Source of the DNA: Trema orientale
Taxonomy: Eukaryota; Streptophyta; Magnoliopsida; Rosales; Cannabaceae
Reading direction: 5' to 3'
Length of the DNA: 64,000 nt
Assembly (NCBI GenBank): GCA_002914845.1
Contig: JXTC01000672.1
Span: 57,375 to 121,374 of the forward strand
Shown: positions 48,806 through 59,869 of the stretch, piece by piece
Layout: each line of letters opens with the position of its first letter
Numbering within the stretch: the stretch's first letter is position 1
Notes under the pieces: generated by a model
Databases searched by the model: none
Told to the model about the DNA's origin: nothing
The model's input: the letters and a program-made list of their open reading frames with translations, nothing else
Made by a program: the position numbers and the translations under genes

Positions 48806-49667
48806 TACAATGGGCCAGCCCACGGTGGGCTAGAATGGGCTGGCCCACGATGGGTTATCATAGGCCAGCCTATCTTGGCCCGCGATGGGATACCATGGGT
48901 CAATCTATTTTGGCTCACGGGTTGGCCCATCCTGGGCCCCCGGCCGGCCCATATAAGGCAGCCCGTGGTACAGGTTGGGCTGCCATTTTCCTTCAATAGG
49001 CCAGGCCGAGTCGGCCCACAGCTTGGCCAGACCAGGCGGCCCATACTTGCAACTTTATACCCAAATTCATACATGTATTCAAGTTCATGAATGAATTTCC
49101 ACAGTTGAAGAATAAGAAGAAAAGAAAATGTAAAAACAAATAAGCTATGTTATATTGTTTTGATTTGGGGAATTTTCATAGCCTCTCTACCCTTGATGCT
49201 CCGCAAGTTCCGAGTTCTTATTGCTATGTTTATTGAAATTGGAGAAAGTGAAAAAAAAAAAAAAACTTACAGTATGAGCATCACTACGGATAAATACTAG
49301 AATACTAGAGGGCAAAAGAACAAAGAAACAGATGGAGAGTTAGATAAATAAAATGAGACAATTTTTCAATTAAGAGTTTTTTTGTCGTGGTTGTGGACTT
49401 GGAGTGCTGGTGGTCGACTAGTGAGACGAGAGAATGTTGGATAGCAGAGAGAAAGGAAAGGAAAGAAAGAAAGAAATAGATGGGTTTGTTTGCTTTTTTT
49501 ATTAATTTTTTATTTTTTATTTTCATGTATTGTTCTGCACTAAAATTTGTGTGCACTTGATCTTTTCATCATCGTTTATTTTGATCGTACTACCTAAGGG
49601 CCCTATGTAGAGGCAAAAGGTAAGTCCCTTACTATAGACGTGTCCTAGTATAAATGCCGCTTAAATA

Positions 49668-50027
49668 GGAATAATATCACTTTTATACCTCTTATTTTGA
49701 TACTTTGTTCAATTTGTACCTTCTATTTTAGTTATTATCAACATTAACCTTTAGATTTGAAATCTGTTATAAATTTATATCATGGCATCAATTTAGAGTA
49801 GTTAATTTACTAAGATGACTTAATAAATTTATTCCAAGATAAGTTTTTATATGGTTTATTTTCAATTTTTTAAATGACATCTTGGTAAATTAACTGCTCT
49901 AAATTGGTGTCAAAGTATAAATTTATAACAGATTTCAAATCTAAGGGTCAATGTTGATAATAACCAAAATAGAAGATACAAATTGAACAAAGTGTTAAAA
50001 TACAAGGTATAAAAGTGATTTTATTAT
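49668..50027. mobile_element. Foldback MITE, about 360 bp
   Basis: Arms of about 150 bases: aataatatcacttttatacc at the left mirrors ggtataaaagtgattttatt at the right, and actttgttcaatttgta, gttattatcaacatt, agatttgaaatctgttataa and caatttagag are all matched in the other arm. The near-complete palindrome has a short spacer and no coding sequence. Confidence 0.85.
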
Positions 50028-50457
50028 TGTATAAATATCCCTCAAACTTTTAAATTGTTTCAAAAGTGCTCTCCTCTGTTGGTTTGTAGACATGAATTAT
50101 TAGTTTGATACTATTGAGGAAATTTCAGAAAACAAAATGATACAGGTTACGTATTTTGGAGGGTAAAAATAAAAAACAAATAAAAAATAAATTTTCAATT
50201 TTGCTAAAATGTAAAATTGAAAAATATATAAAATATTATTATATTTAATTCAAATTTTATTTCTATGAGTAAAGATTAGGACACCAAAAATTTACATTAG
50301 TGATGTGACATCATTTTTAGTCGTATAATTTTGAATGATGTAGTCCCACTTTAAAATAAGAAGTAGTTGAACTGCAAGCCACATCATCTTATGTAAGTTT
50401 TTTGTGCAAGATTTTGATGTCTTTATCATTACTCTTATTTCTATATATATATATATA

Positions 50458-50698
50458 GGGCACCAATCCAGTAGGTTTTTTTTTTTTACCTATACATAGG
50501 TATCATTTTGACCAATGAAAATTTTTCTTGCACATTTTTTTTATATTAAAAAGTAGGAGAGAGAAAAAGCATTAATGATGTACGTCTTTTCATGCATCTC
50601 ATTTTAGCCGTTAGATCATTATTAGATGATGATCCAACGGCTAGAAAAAAAATACCTACACATAGGTAAAAAAAAAAATACCTACTGGATTGGCAACC
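50458..50698. mobile_element. TA-tract MITE, copy 3
   Basis: 241 bp between (TA)n tracts, with ends gggcaccaatccagtagg and cctactggattggcaacc. The inner inverted pair is agccgttagatcat / atgatccaacggct. Its right half is essentially identical to copy 4. Confidence 0.88.
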
Positions 50699-50720
50699 AT
50701 ATATATATATATATATATAT

Positions 50721-50961
50721 GGACACCAATCCAGTAGGTATTTTTTTTTTTACCTATGCATAGGTATCAATTGGGCCAATGAAAAATTTTTTTGCACATT
50801 TTTTTATATTAAAAAAAAGGAGAGAGAAAAAGCATTAATGATGTACGTCTTTTCATGCATCTCATTTTAGCCGTTAGATCATTATTAGATGATGATCCAA
50901 CGGCTAGAAAAAAAATACCTACACATAGGTAAAAAAAAAAATACCTACCGGATTGGCAACC
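50721..50961. mobile_element. TA-tract MITE, copy 4
   Basis: 241 bp in the same orientation as copy 3, separated from it only by a (TA)n tract. Ends ggacaccaatccagtagg and cctaccggattggcaacc. It differs from copy 3 at few positions, nearly all in the left half. Confidence 0.88.
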
Positions 50962-51085
50962 TATATATATATACATTTTGTTTGTTTTTAATCTTGTTCG
51001 CCTTTCTCTTTATTTTACTATGGTCTCTAGTTAGTTAATTATTGAAGATTCAAAAAATCACTTAGTTCTCTTTTAGGATTAATGA

Positions 51086-52362
51086 GGGAAAATTGATGTT
51101 GGTAGTTTAAAATTGGCACAAAATGACTTTTTTAGTTTTACTTTTTCAAAATAACATATCCAAAACTATCTAGAAAACAAAAAGTCTAAAATGCCCATTG
51201 ATTAAAGTAGTCCATGACTCCCTGTCAGGGTTGAGCTCTGGCTTTCTTTTTTTTCAATATTTTTTTTAAAGAAATGAAAAACTTATAGGGGAAGTAGAAG
51301 AGAAACGGTGAGTTCCATTCCCCCCATTTCGGACCATCATGCAACCTCCACTCCCTCTATTAATGACCATCAAAAAGACCTCCAATCCCCCATGACTGAT
51401 CTACCAAAAACCCCCAAAATTGTCAAAAAATTGGCCAGCATCCCAACCGTTCCTTCCATCTTCATTGCTACAAAACCCTCCCTAGGATAATTCAAACACA
51501 TTCTTCGAAATCGATTGAAATAGCTAGAACGAGAGGGGCTAAAACACAGGAGACTACGAAAAAGAGAAAAGCAAATAAAGATTCAGACTTCAAGGACCCT
51601 CTGGGACTGGCTTCACCGAGGACGTCCTCGAGGTTGAAGAAGAAGAAAATTGACAGTCATAAAATTAACTCTTTGTCACAATTTCATGACTGTCAAAAAA
51701 TTGTTACTGTGTTATTAACAATGGAAAATAAGCTCGGATAAAGTATCACAAATTTTGTGATACTTTCTAATCACACAAAATAGTTTCACAAATTCATATT
51801 ACTTTTAATCACAATGTTAATAAATAAAGATGACACATTATGATAATTAGTCACAAAATACTGACAAACAGTCACATATATATATTAATACTGTGACAAT
51901 TTGTCACAAAATACGACGGAGCTGAACCACAGAGAGAAAGATAGGCAGAGGAGAATGGAGTTAAACCAGAGAGAGCGGCAGAGAAGCTTCGAGCTGAACC
52001 AGAGAGATGCATGGATATGGTCTTGGGGAGAAGAGAGAGAGAGAGAGAGAGAGCTGAGCTCTTTGTGGAATGGAAGATGTGTTGCTTTGGAACTAAAAGA
52101 AAAAAAAATTTTGGCAGGAGCAGTGGTACATTTAGGAGGGAAAACGACGGAAAAAAAAGAGGGAAAGTAGAAAAAATGAGGGAAAATTGGACAACTTTTG
52201 ACTGAAAAATCAATGTGTGTCACAATGGTATTTTTGGAACACCATTTTTTCTCTTGAAAGTGCAATTATAAAAGTTATTTTTGTAACTATAAAAGTCATT
52301 TTAAAAAAATGAACTAAAAAGGTCAATTTGTGGCAAATTTAAACTACCCACATCAATTTCCC
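51086..52362. mobile_element. Non-autonomous Mutator-like foldback element, about 1.28 kb
   Basis: The inverted ends gggaaaattgatgttggtag (left) and the inverse of ctacccacatcaatttccc (right) align for about 90 bases. The flanks attaatga (51078-51085) and attaataa (52363-52370) are a near-perfect 8-9-bp target duplication, the size MULEs make. The centre (51640-51910) has many tcacaaa/tttgtga motifs and short hairpins. No transposase. A charged reading frame at 51901-52170 comes from an (AG)n-rich tract and is not convincing. Confidence 0.75.
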
Positions 52363-52370
52363 ATTAATAA

Positions 52371-53730
52371 TCTCAATAACATTCCCTCAGCCCTCTTTTG
52401 CAAAATAACCTCTTTTTTTCCTTTTTTTTTTTTTTTAGTTTTGCTAATATAGCGTTGAAAAATCCAAAATGTTCTAGTCAAGACTCAGTCGAGTCAATTC
52501 AACTAGCCTAGTCAAGCTCGATTGGTCCAATTGGGTTGGATCCAATTGAAGTCCGTCAAGCTCGATTAGGCCGATTGAGTTCAACGGAAATTTTTGCCTA
52601 ATCGTAACTTTCAGGCTGAAAAATCACGATTTTAGACTTCAAATTGTTATTTACATGTTTAATTTCGATTAAACCTCCCAAATCTGTAAAGTCTAGTATG
52701 CAAATAAGATTTTAACTTGCCGAAATATCAAATCTTCATTTCTTTTTTTTTAGAAGTTTGAGATGATTTTGAAGTTTTTGGGAAAAGGACCTTGATTGGG
52801 AATACAAAAGTTTCATTAAAGAGAAGGAAAGATAATGTTATTGAACAATACTATTTTTAAAAGATTATGAACAAAAAAAATCTTATTTAAACTAAAATAA
52901 CTCAAAGGTCCTCTTGAATTATTAGTTTTTTTTGTGTGTTTTTTTTTAGATTAATTAGATATTTAGAAGTTTTTTCGTTCTGCCTGTAGATAAAAAATGC
53001 TAAAATACAAGCAGATAGAAGCTTCCCGGCAAAACTTCAAATAAAGAGGTTGAGTTTGGATAGATCGAAATGCAATTAGTTTTGTTGGTAAGGCGTTTGA
53101 TTTGGCATGGATTTGGTTTTAGGGAGAATTCTAACTCAATTCAATGACTTTAAGACTATGTTTGGAACTTGGATTTAAGTATGGGAAAAAATTGTGAGGT
53201 AAAAGTTGAAAGAAAAATATTTTCCTAAAGTTCTATAAAATTTAGTCTTTAAAACTTCTTTTCTCATAATATTTTTATTATAATATAAATCTTCTAAATT
53301 TACTTAAAATACTATTTACAAAATCTCCGTAAAATTTTTTTCTTCAATCTTTGATAAAATCTAAATAAAAGAATTTGTTTCTTTTTTCCTCCCTAAAATC
53401 TAAGATCAAAACGGAGCCTAAAAGAAGCTGTCCAAGTTAATCGGGTTAACATGGCTTCCAAGTCCTGGAATCTGCTCCTCCATTAGGCTGGCTGAAGTGA
53501 CACTCCAATGTTTGCATCAACACTGCGACTCAGTTAATTTAATTGGACAAGATTTGTTTTGTTCTCAGTTAATTTCCATTATCAGTGCTGTCATTAGTAT
53601 AACATGACCAAGACCGAAGGTGAACAGTTATTTCAATCACTGAGAGCGGGCTTGTTTCGTAATATCCACAGTTTATTGTCAATATTTACCACAATTAATC
53701 TCATTTTTGTAAAAAAACATAATAAATAAA
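52371..53730. other. Intergenic region, no gene seen
   Basis: AT-rich with homopolymers. A patch at 52480-52590 repeats the short phrase caagctcgatt (three related occurrences around tcaactagcc and gtccgtcaag). No protein recognised. Confidence 0.5.
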
Positions 53731-53732
53731 AG

Positions 53733-54085
53733 GGATAATTGGAAAAAAATACCTCATATTTGGATGTTATGCAATTTAAATCTTAAAATTTGAATTCTGC
53801 AAAATAATACCCTGAGATTACGAATTTCTAAAAATTAATACTTGTGTTGATTTTTAACTGATAAAATACTATAATATCCTCAAAATTAAGATGAATAATA
53901 TGAATTAATCTAATTTTAATGGAGAATATTATTGTTTTTTCGTTCTTAAAATTGGTTAAAAAATCTATCTAAGGTATTAATTTTCAAAAATTCTTAATCT
54001 CAAAGTATTTTTTTGTAGAGTCCAAACTTCAGAATTTAATTTGCAGAACACTCAAACTTCAGGGTATTTTTTTGCAAATATCCCT
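53733..54085. mobile_element. Foldback MITE, about 350 bp
   Basis: The left arm (gggataattggaaaaaaatac, then ttctgcaaaataataccct) matches the inverse of the right arm (gtatttttttgcaaatatccc, then agtatttttttgtagagtcc) over roughly 120 bases. Duplicate exttaatttgcagaa-type motifs appear in both arms. No coding sequence. Confidence 0.75.
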
Positions 54086-54800
54086 AAATAAAATAACAGA
54101 AAAGGAAAGAAAGAGCATTAAAAAAAAAAAAAATGAGAACACAAAGAAGTAGAAAGTCTTTACAACGGAATGCCTTGCAGAATAAATAAGCAATCAACTG
54201 CCTCTGAATGAAATTTGACTCAATTTTATCAAATTTAATTCTCTATTTAACAATTAACACTAGAAACCACCTTTAACTTACAACACGTGGTGTTATTTAA
54301 ACAAAGGTTATTATAGTACAAAATTTAGATCTTAGATGTGCAAGCCAACAAGGGCATGATTATGGGCTCCATCCCTAGGATTTGTTTTTTCCCCCCTTCT
54401 TTTTCTGTGTTTCATCTGCAAAAGGAGTATCAACATTTCACCTCCTTGATAGCTGCAACTTCCTAATTGCATAGGCAACATTTGGTGTTTCAAGATATAG
54501 ATTCTCTGAATTATAAACATAACAGTACACCTCAACTAACATTGTGATCGCGTCACACAGCGAATGTAACACCTCAAATCTTTGCCTCTTCGATGGTCTC
54601 TTTGAAGCAGTTCAGCAGGGTCACCCTAAATTCCGAAGATCCAGTTCCCATATGATAAACAGAAAGTTATCTAGCTTCCTTCAGAGAGTAATGTTTCTTG
54701 CTTGATTACTTTCTTCAACAGCAAGTCATTCTTGGGTAAAATGTTAGCCAACTACAACATGCAAGGGTCATTACAGCTGCCGCAAGAGGCAACTTCTTCC
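54086..54800 (-). other. 3' flank and probable 3' UTR of FAR1
   Basis: The part next to the FAR1 stop (about 54330-54800) is less AT-rich and probably transcribed. No other gene was recognised. Confidence 0.5.
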
Positions 54801-57800
54801 TCATGCATGTCTGGAAGCATTACTATGCAACTGTGCAGATCTTAAACGCTGGTCATCCTGAAAACAGGTTTACAAACCCAAAATAAAACCATATGAAAAA
54901 AATTATCAGTATCAAACATCTGATGTACAAACCATTTATTGGAGACTTACCTGCAAGCTGTAAACGAAGCTAGTTTGAGGACGAAAATCTAATTGCGCCT
55001 ACACGATAGAAACAAAATTAGAAAGGATTGTGACTGATAGTGAATAACCACTTGCTATAAAATACCCAGAGTACTTATAAGAACAATACCAGCCCATGGA
55101 TACTTTGTTGAGCACCGAAATAACCATCATGGCCAGGCGCTATTGAACTCAGCTGTCCCTACAAGGATATAAGTATGACATATAAAATCTTTTAAAAAAG
55201 TTGTAACTCACTTCTAAATGTTAACCCTTGTCTTCATGATTAAAATTTTCTTGGATATTCAAAAGGGAATACCATATCATAAAATGTAACAAGTTTAGCA
55301 TGACGTACCAGGCCCTGCATACTCTGTGGGTTAACATAGTAGCTGTCATTAGGTGGCTCCATTAAGTTCAACTGCACCCAACAATTAGCATCAGCAACAT
55401 TATATGAGATATCATGAAGAAATAATGTAACGTTTAACAACAATTCTATATCTCAGTTTATGGTGCAAGCTAATAACACCCATACCAGTCCTTGCACATT
55501 CTGCTGGGCACCGTAATATCCATTAAGAGTTATACCATCCGAGCTTAAACTATCCTACAAGCATAAAAACCGAAATCAAGATAAGACAATGATCAAAATT
55601 ATTGCATAGGTGCAACCATTTTTCTCTTTCAAACTTCCATCAGAACAAAGCACAAAATTTCCATTCCCACCGTGAAATGCATTAATGAATGAGAATATAA
55701 TTCTTATGGAGATCAGTGCACACCATTAACAAAAAAATCAAAACTAGAACATAAAGCTATGTAGAAAGGACAAACCATATGCTGTAAGCTGTCTTGAGCC
55801 TCAACAAGCGTAGCATCTGGCTCTGCTTGTACCTAAAATATGGAGCACACATTAATTTCAGACGTAGCAAAATAGAAAGACACAGTAACATAAAAGGCCA
55901 AGAATCATCAATCTTAACACTAACCTTTCTTTTCCTATTTGTACTTTTCTTCTTTACTGTTTTAGTTGCAAGGCTTCCTTGGTTCTCTTCTTCAGTTTCA
56001 CAAATAGAAAGAAAATTGCCGCTGGATTCTGCAGCGGTACTGATAGAATTATTCACATTCACACAGTTCTTCAAAGCTTCCACCAGTGCACGGAAAGCAA
56101 TATTGTAAGTTTCTTCAGATAAAGATCCTTCTTCACTCAGTTCAATGGCCCACTTACATAATTCATTGTAGCGTTGAACCCTAGTCTGTATTCTTTCAGT
56201 TCCTTCGGCTGTTGATTGCCTGCCTTTTGCGTCTTTCGTCCACCTTTTCAAAATATAGTGAGGTGGAATGCTAGAGAGGCCACAAATTTGGAGAACAATA
56301 AGTGCATGTCTACAAAGGAAACCCTTGTATTCAAACAAATGACAGGAACAAGAAACCTCTGACTTTGTTTCATTCCACGTTACAAAAAAGTAGTCATCCT
56401 TTTCACAGTCTTGAACTCTAAATGTGCTAGTTGTTTCATCTTCACTCTCCTTTTTTGGCTGGCAGCCAACGACACCCAACACCTCAACTTGGAATTTCTT
56501 AAAGACAGCATGCGTATAAACTGTTGACATTTGCTTCTCCCATGGGGAAGGAGATTTCAATGCTGGCTGTTTGTGCCATGTATCAAAATCCGCAATTGCT
56601 TCCTCTTCATACCTATTTTGTAGAATCACCCCATATTGTTTCACAAATTCTTTCAAAGTAATTTTTTTATGTATGTATTTGTCAAAGAAAGAGTTCATAC
56701 TTTCAGATCGCTGAGTAGTACACATTCCAGCAAAAAAAGTATCGCCCATATACGTAGGCACCCATCTTTTACGATCATCGTATAAGGAACGAATCCATTC
56801 ATCATCATGAAGTTCAAATCTAGTGACCATTTTCCACCATCTCATGTCAAACTTTTCATCTGTCCACGATTGAAATATGCACTTGTTAAACTTGGGCAAG
56901 AAATTTCCGTGCTGCTTGATTACATGAGCAAGAGCTTCAGGGATCTTTTCCAATATATGCCAAAGAGAATAGCAGTGACGTGAATTTGGGAAAACTTCTT
57001 CGATGGCTGCCTTCAAAGCTTTGTCTTGATCTGTAATAATTACCTTGGGAGCTTGTCCATGCATTGCTCTAAGCCATGTCTTCATTAACCACACAAATGT
57101 TGATTTAGTCTCATCTGCAACCATTGCACAACCGAGTAACATGGACTGAAAGTGATGATTCACCCCAACAAAAGGAGCAAATGGCAATTTATCATTGATT
57201 TTGATGTACGAGGTATCAAATGAAACCACATCATTAAAACTGATGTAATCGGTCCTACTTTTTGCATCAATCCAAAACAAGTTTCTCAGCCGCTGCTCTT
57301 CATTTAAATCAATTGCATAGAAGAAGTTGGGATTCTCCTTCTGAATACGCTTGAAATATTCAAGTATAACTTGAGCATCTCCATCATCAAGACCCAATAA
57401 CCGGCCTTTGTCAAACTGAAAATTCATGTCAGCTCGAACAAATCCAGCATTTTGATATCCACCAGACTGTCTAGACATCTCAACATACATCTTCCTAGTT
57501 CGTTCACTAACTGCATGCAAAATGTCGATATTATTCTTTTCGGCTAACTTTACATTCCTATGAATCCGAAAATGATATGCTAGAGCTGGTAAAAGTTCAT
57601 GATTATGTTCCTTTATAAATTCATGAATTATCCACTTTCCATCGGACCTTCGCTTCACATGCATGCTAGCTTTGCAGTCTGTCTTTTTCACACTTGGACG
57701 CCGACTACCGCCACCATCGGATTCTGGAGTGACACCATATCTTGAACATGCAAATTTGGCATCAATAAATTCTTTTGACTTCTTAGAACGTCGGCTGTTT

Positions 57801-58072
57801 TTGATGGACGTGGTAAATCCCATAGACTTAGCATATTCTTGATAAAATGAGTATGCAGCCTCATGTGATTCAAACTCAATCCCATTACAGGGTTCAAAAT
57901 CCGCATCCCCTTCAAACATCACAAGATCTCTTTTAGGAGAATTGACAATTCCAGCATCAGCATCTCTGTTATGCACTCCATCCACAACATCAATCATCTT
58001 TTCATTCATCCTATCACCATTTGCATTGTCCTGAGAATTCAGAACTTCAACTGCAGTTTGACTTCTATCCAT
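54801..58072 (-). CDS. FAR1: FAR1 (FAR-RED IMPAIRED RESPONSE 1) transcription factor
   Basis: Seven coding exons: 58072-55925, 55832-55776, 55554-55486, 55371-55309, 55158-55090, 54998-54951, 54857-54801, giving 836 residues (Arabidopsis FAR1 has 827). FAR1 with FHY3 activates FHY1/FHL for phytochrome A signalling in the nucleus. Seen: FAR1 zinc finger (CNGIEFESHEAAY at about 62-74, then C109, C133 and H156/H158), the FAR1-specific YHFRIHRNVKLAEKNNIDIL linker, MULE core (VVSFDTSY, then ITDQDKALKAA), SWIM finger CSCHLFEYKGFLCRH, a KKKSTNRKRK signal, and a C-terminus ending SAQLHSNASRHA. Long near-identical stretches to FAR1 (SMGFTTSIKNSRRSKK, SRQSGGY) support orthology over FHY3. All exon joins are phase 0. 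The start is MDRSQ at 58072; no break seen. Confidence 0.95.
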
Positions 58073-58225
58073 CCTAATCGTGTTTAGCAAAAGAGTAACT
58101 TATTGTTTGTTTCCATCGGGAATCTCCATGTGGAACCTCAATATGATGAGACCTAAAAACAAAATTATGCATTCAAAAATACTCTCAACGAGAATATTTA
58201 TAAAGGAAGACAAGCAAAAGGGAAA

Positions 58226-58257
<32 letters not shown>

Positions 58258-58262
58258 AATAT

Positions 58263-58508
58263 GGTTGCCAATCCGGTAGGTATTTTTTTTTTTTTAGCTA
58301 TGTGTAGGTATTTTTTTTCTAGCCGTTGGATCATCATCTAACAATGATCTAACAGCTAAAATGAGATGCATAAAAAGACGTGCATCATTAATGTTTTTCT
58401 CTCTCCTACTTTTTAATATAAAAAAATGTGCAAAAAAATTTTTCATTGGCCCAATTGATACCTATGCATAGGTAAAAAAAAAAAAAAATACCTACTGGAT
58501 TGGTGCCC
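58263..58508. mobile_element. TA-tract MITE, copy 5, in the FAR1 leader intron
   Basis: 246 bp with ends ggttgccaatccggtagg and cctactggattggtgccc, flanked by (TA)n on both sides, with inner pair agccgttggatcat / atgatctaacagct. It lies upstream of the FAR1 start, within the predicted 5' UTR intron (58153-59490). Confidence 0.88.
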
Positions 58509-59490
58509 TATAAATATATATATATATATTTTGTGACATTGTAATTTTGAAAAGAAATCATGTAAGCAACGCTAACACCAAGTCATATAAGGCAATAAGT
58601 CTAGATATTAGATAATACTTATAAGATGGATAGCTAAAATTGCTAAAACATACTCATATGGAAATGAGAAGACAAATGGCTTGGATAAAGTAGGCCATAG
58701 AACCATACAACTCCGCTCTTTGTTCTAATGCAAATGACTCAATAATAGAATAGAGAATTGATTAAATAACACTCATTTATCAACTGGGTGTACACCGTTC
58801 TTCAAAATTTGAGTCTATTTTTGCAATCAAGTGACGGCCCCATTGGCATTGATCAAACAAAACTTAAAGTCTCATTATTTTTGTTTAACCAAGTACCCAA
58901 CAATGCCATTTTTCACTAGTGTTTAAAGAGAACTCTCTGTCTCAACAAACACACAAATTGAAAATCCTGTGAAAGCATCACTGCTAGTTCACTTCAATCA
59001 GGAATTGTCACTGCCATCTAGTACACATAGTAATAAGAAATGAGCAGATTTTCAATAATAAAACAGTGGCCACACAGTACACAAGCTTTACCACACTGGT
59101 CAGCATTGATATACATATACAATACAAGTACATACACACATATTATACAAATTTCACAAACAAACCAAAAAAAAAAAAAGAAAAAACACCATTCTATCCA
59201 ATTGGACCACCTTTAATAGTCTTAATGTCCATGAGGCATGTTATTCCCAATAATAGACTATAGTACAAGAAAGGCATGATCACAGAATTGAAATTATTTC
59301 CAGTAATTCTACTATTTTTAGCTAAATTATCTTAGCAGACGGTATAATTCTGATTCATTACTTAAAAACAAATAAATATATAAATAAATAAAACTATTTT
59401 CTTGGACATTTTCCCTCAAATTCTCAAGAGCCAAACACGAACATGGGTTCAACAAAATGCATACTAGGAAACACAGTGAGAGAAAGAGAC

Positions 59491-59640
59491 CTGAATTGAA
59501 TTGAAGGCGTAGTAGTAGCGGAATCGGAGAGACGAAGCTGAAAAGCAGGGTGAGCGCGAGTGGGGAAAGAGCATCCAAGATTGGAGAAATTAGGGTTTGA
59601 TCTTCACTCGCCCAGTTTGGTAGTTGGAGAATGGAGATAG
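59491..59640 (-). other. Probable first (5' untranslated) exon of FAR1
   Basis: On the minus strand a CT-rich leader ends at attcag followed by a gtctct donor (59490-59489). The matching acceptor is a gtttttag at 58153-58154, giving a leader exon 58152-58073 before the ATG and an intron of about 1.34 kb. The upstream edge is approximate. Confidence 0.5.
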
Positions 59641-59846
59641 AGAGGGGCTAATTTCCACTCGCTTTTCCCACTCGCTTCAATCCTCCTCTTTCTTGACCAC
59701 CACCCTCCGCGCGTTTGTTCATCTTAGACGTTTCTTCACAATCTTTCAGTTTTTTCTTTTTTTTTTTTTTTCTTTTTCCTTTTTTCTTTCGAGTTTAATC
59801 GCTGAGTTTCAGAGCCACACGCGTGCGTGGTACGCAAATGGACCGC

Positions 59847-59865
59847 CACGTGTGTGTCGCGCGTG
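59847..59865 (-). promoter_or_regulatory. G-box plus FHY3/FAR1 binding site in the FAR1 promoter
   Basis: A CACGTG G-box core (59847-59852) lies seven bases from GCGCGTG (59859-59865), which reads CACGCGC on the minus strand, the exact binding site described for FHY3/FAR1. Both lie about 200 bases upstream of the predicted FAR1 first exon. HY5-type factors bind ACGT cores. The match is seen; function is inferred. Confidence 0.5.
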
Positions 59866-59869
59866 CACA

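Larger units (their letters stand above)
44504..49045 (+). mobile_element. hAT (Ac/Tam3-type) DNA transposon, decayed
   Basis: Contains a degenerate hAT transposase (46440-48406). Both ends carry dense GGCCCA/TGGGCC motifs (44510-44730 and 48810-49045), like the subterminal repeats hAT transposases bind. The ends form a short inverted repeat, tatggtcgc at the left and the inverse of ggcggccata-type sequence at the right. They are flanked by near-identical atgcaac / ttgcaac sequence that fits an imperfect 8-bp target duplication. It has taken at least one later palindromic insertion and a local tandem duplication, so it is old. Confidence 0.78.
44097..49627. repeat. Inverted repeat pair enclosing the hAT element
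   Basis: The arm at about 44097-44260 is an inverted, diverged copy of about 49450-49627. Shared blocks include aacaatacatga, the cgtac/gtacg step, an acaaattt-type stretch and a (CTTT)n/(AAAG)n tract in matching positions. The arms lie outside the hAT ends. They could be the long terminal repeats of an outer Mutator-like element into which the hAT jumped, or two opposite copies of one small repeat. Confidence 0.55.

Noticed and set aside
51901-52170. 89-residue Arg/Glu-rich frame
   Set aside because: It derives from purine-rich repeats inside a foldback element; overlapping frames on both strands are equally open.
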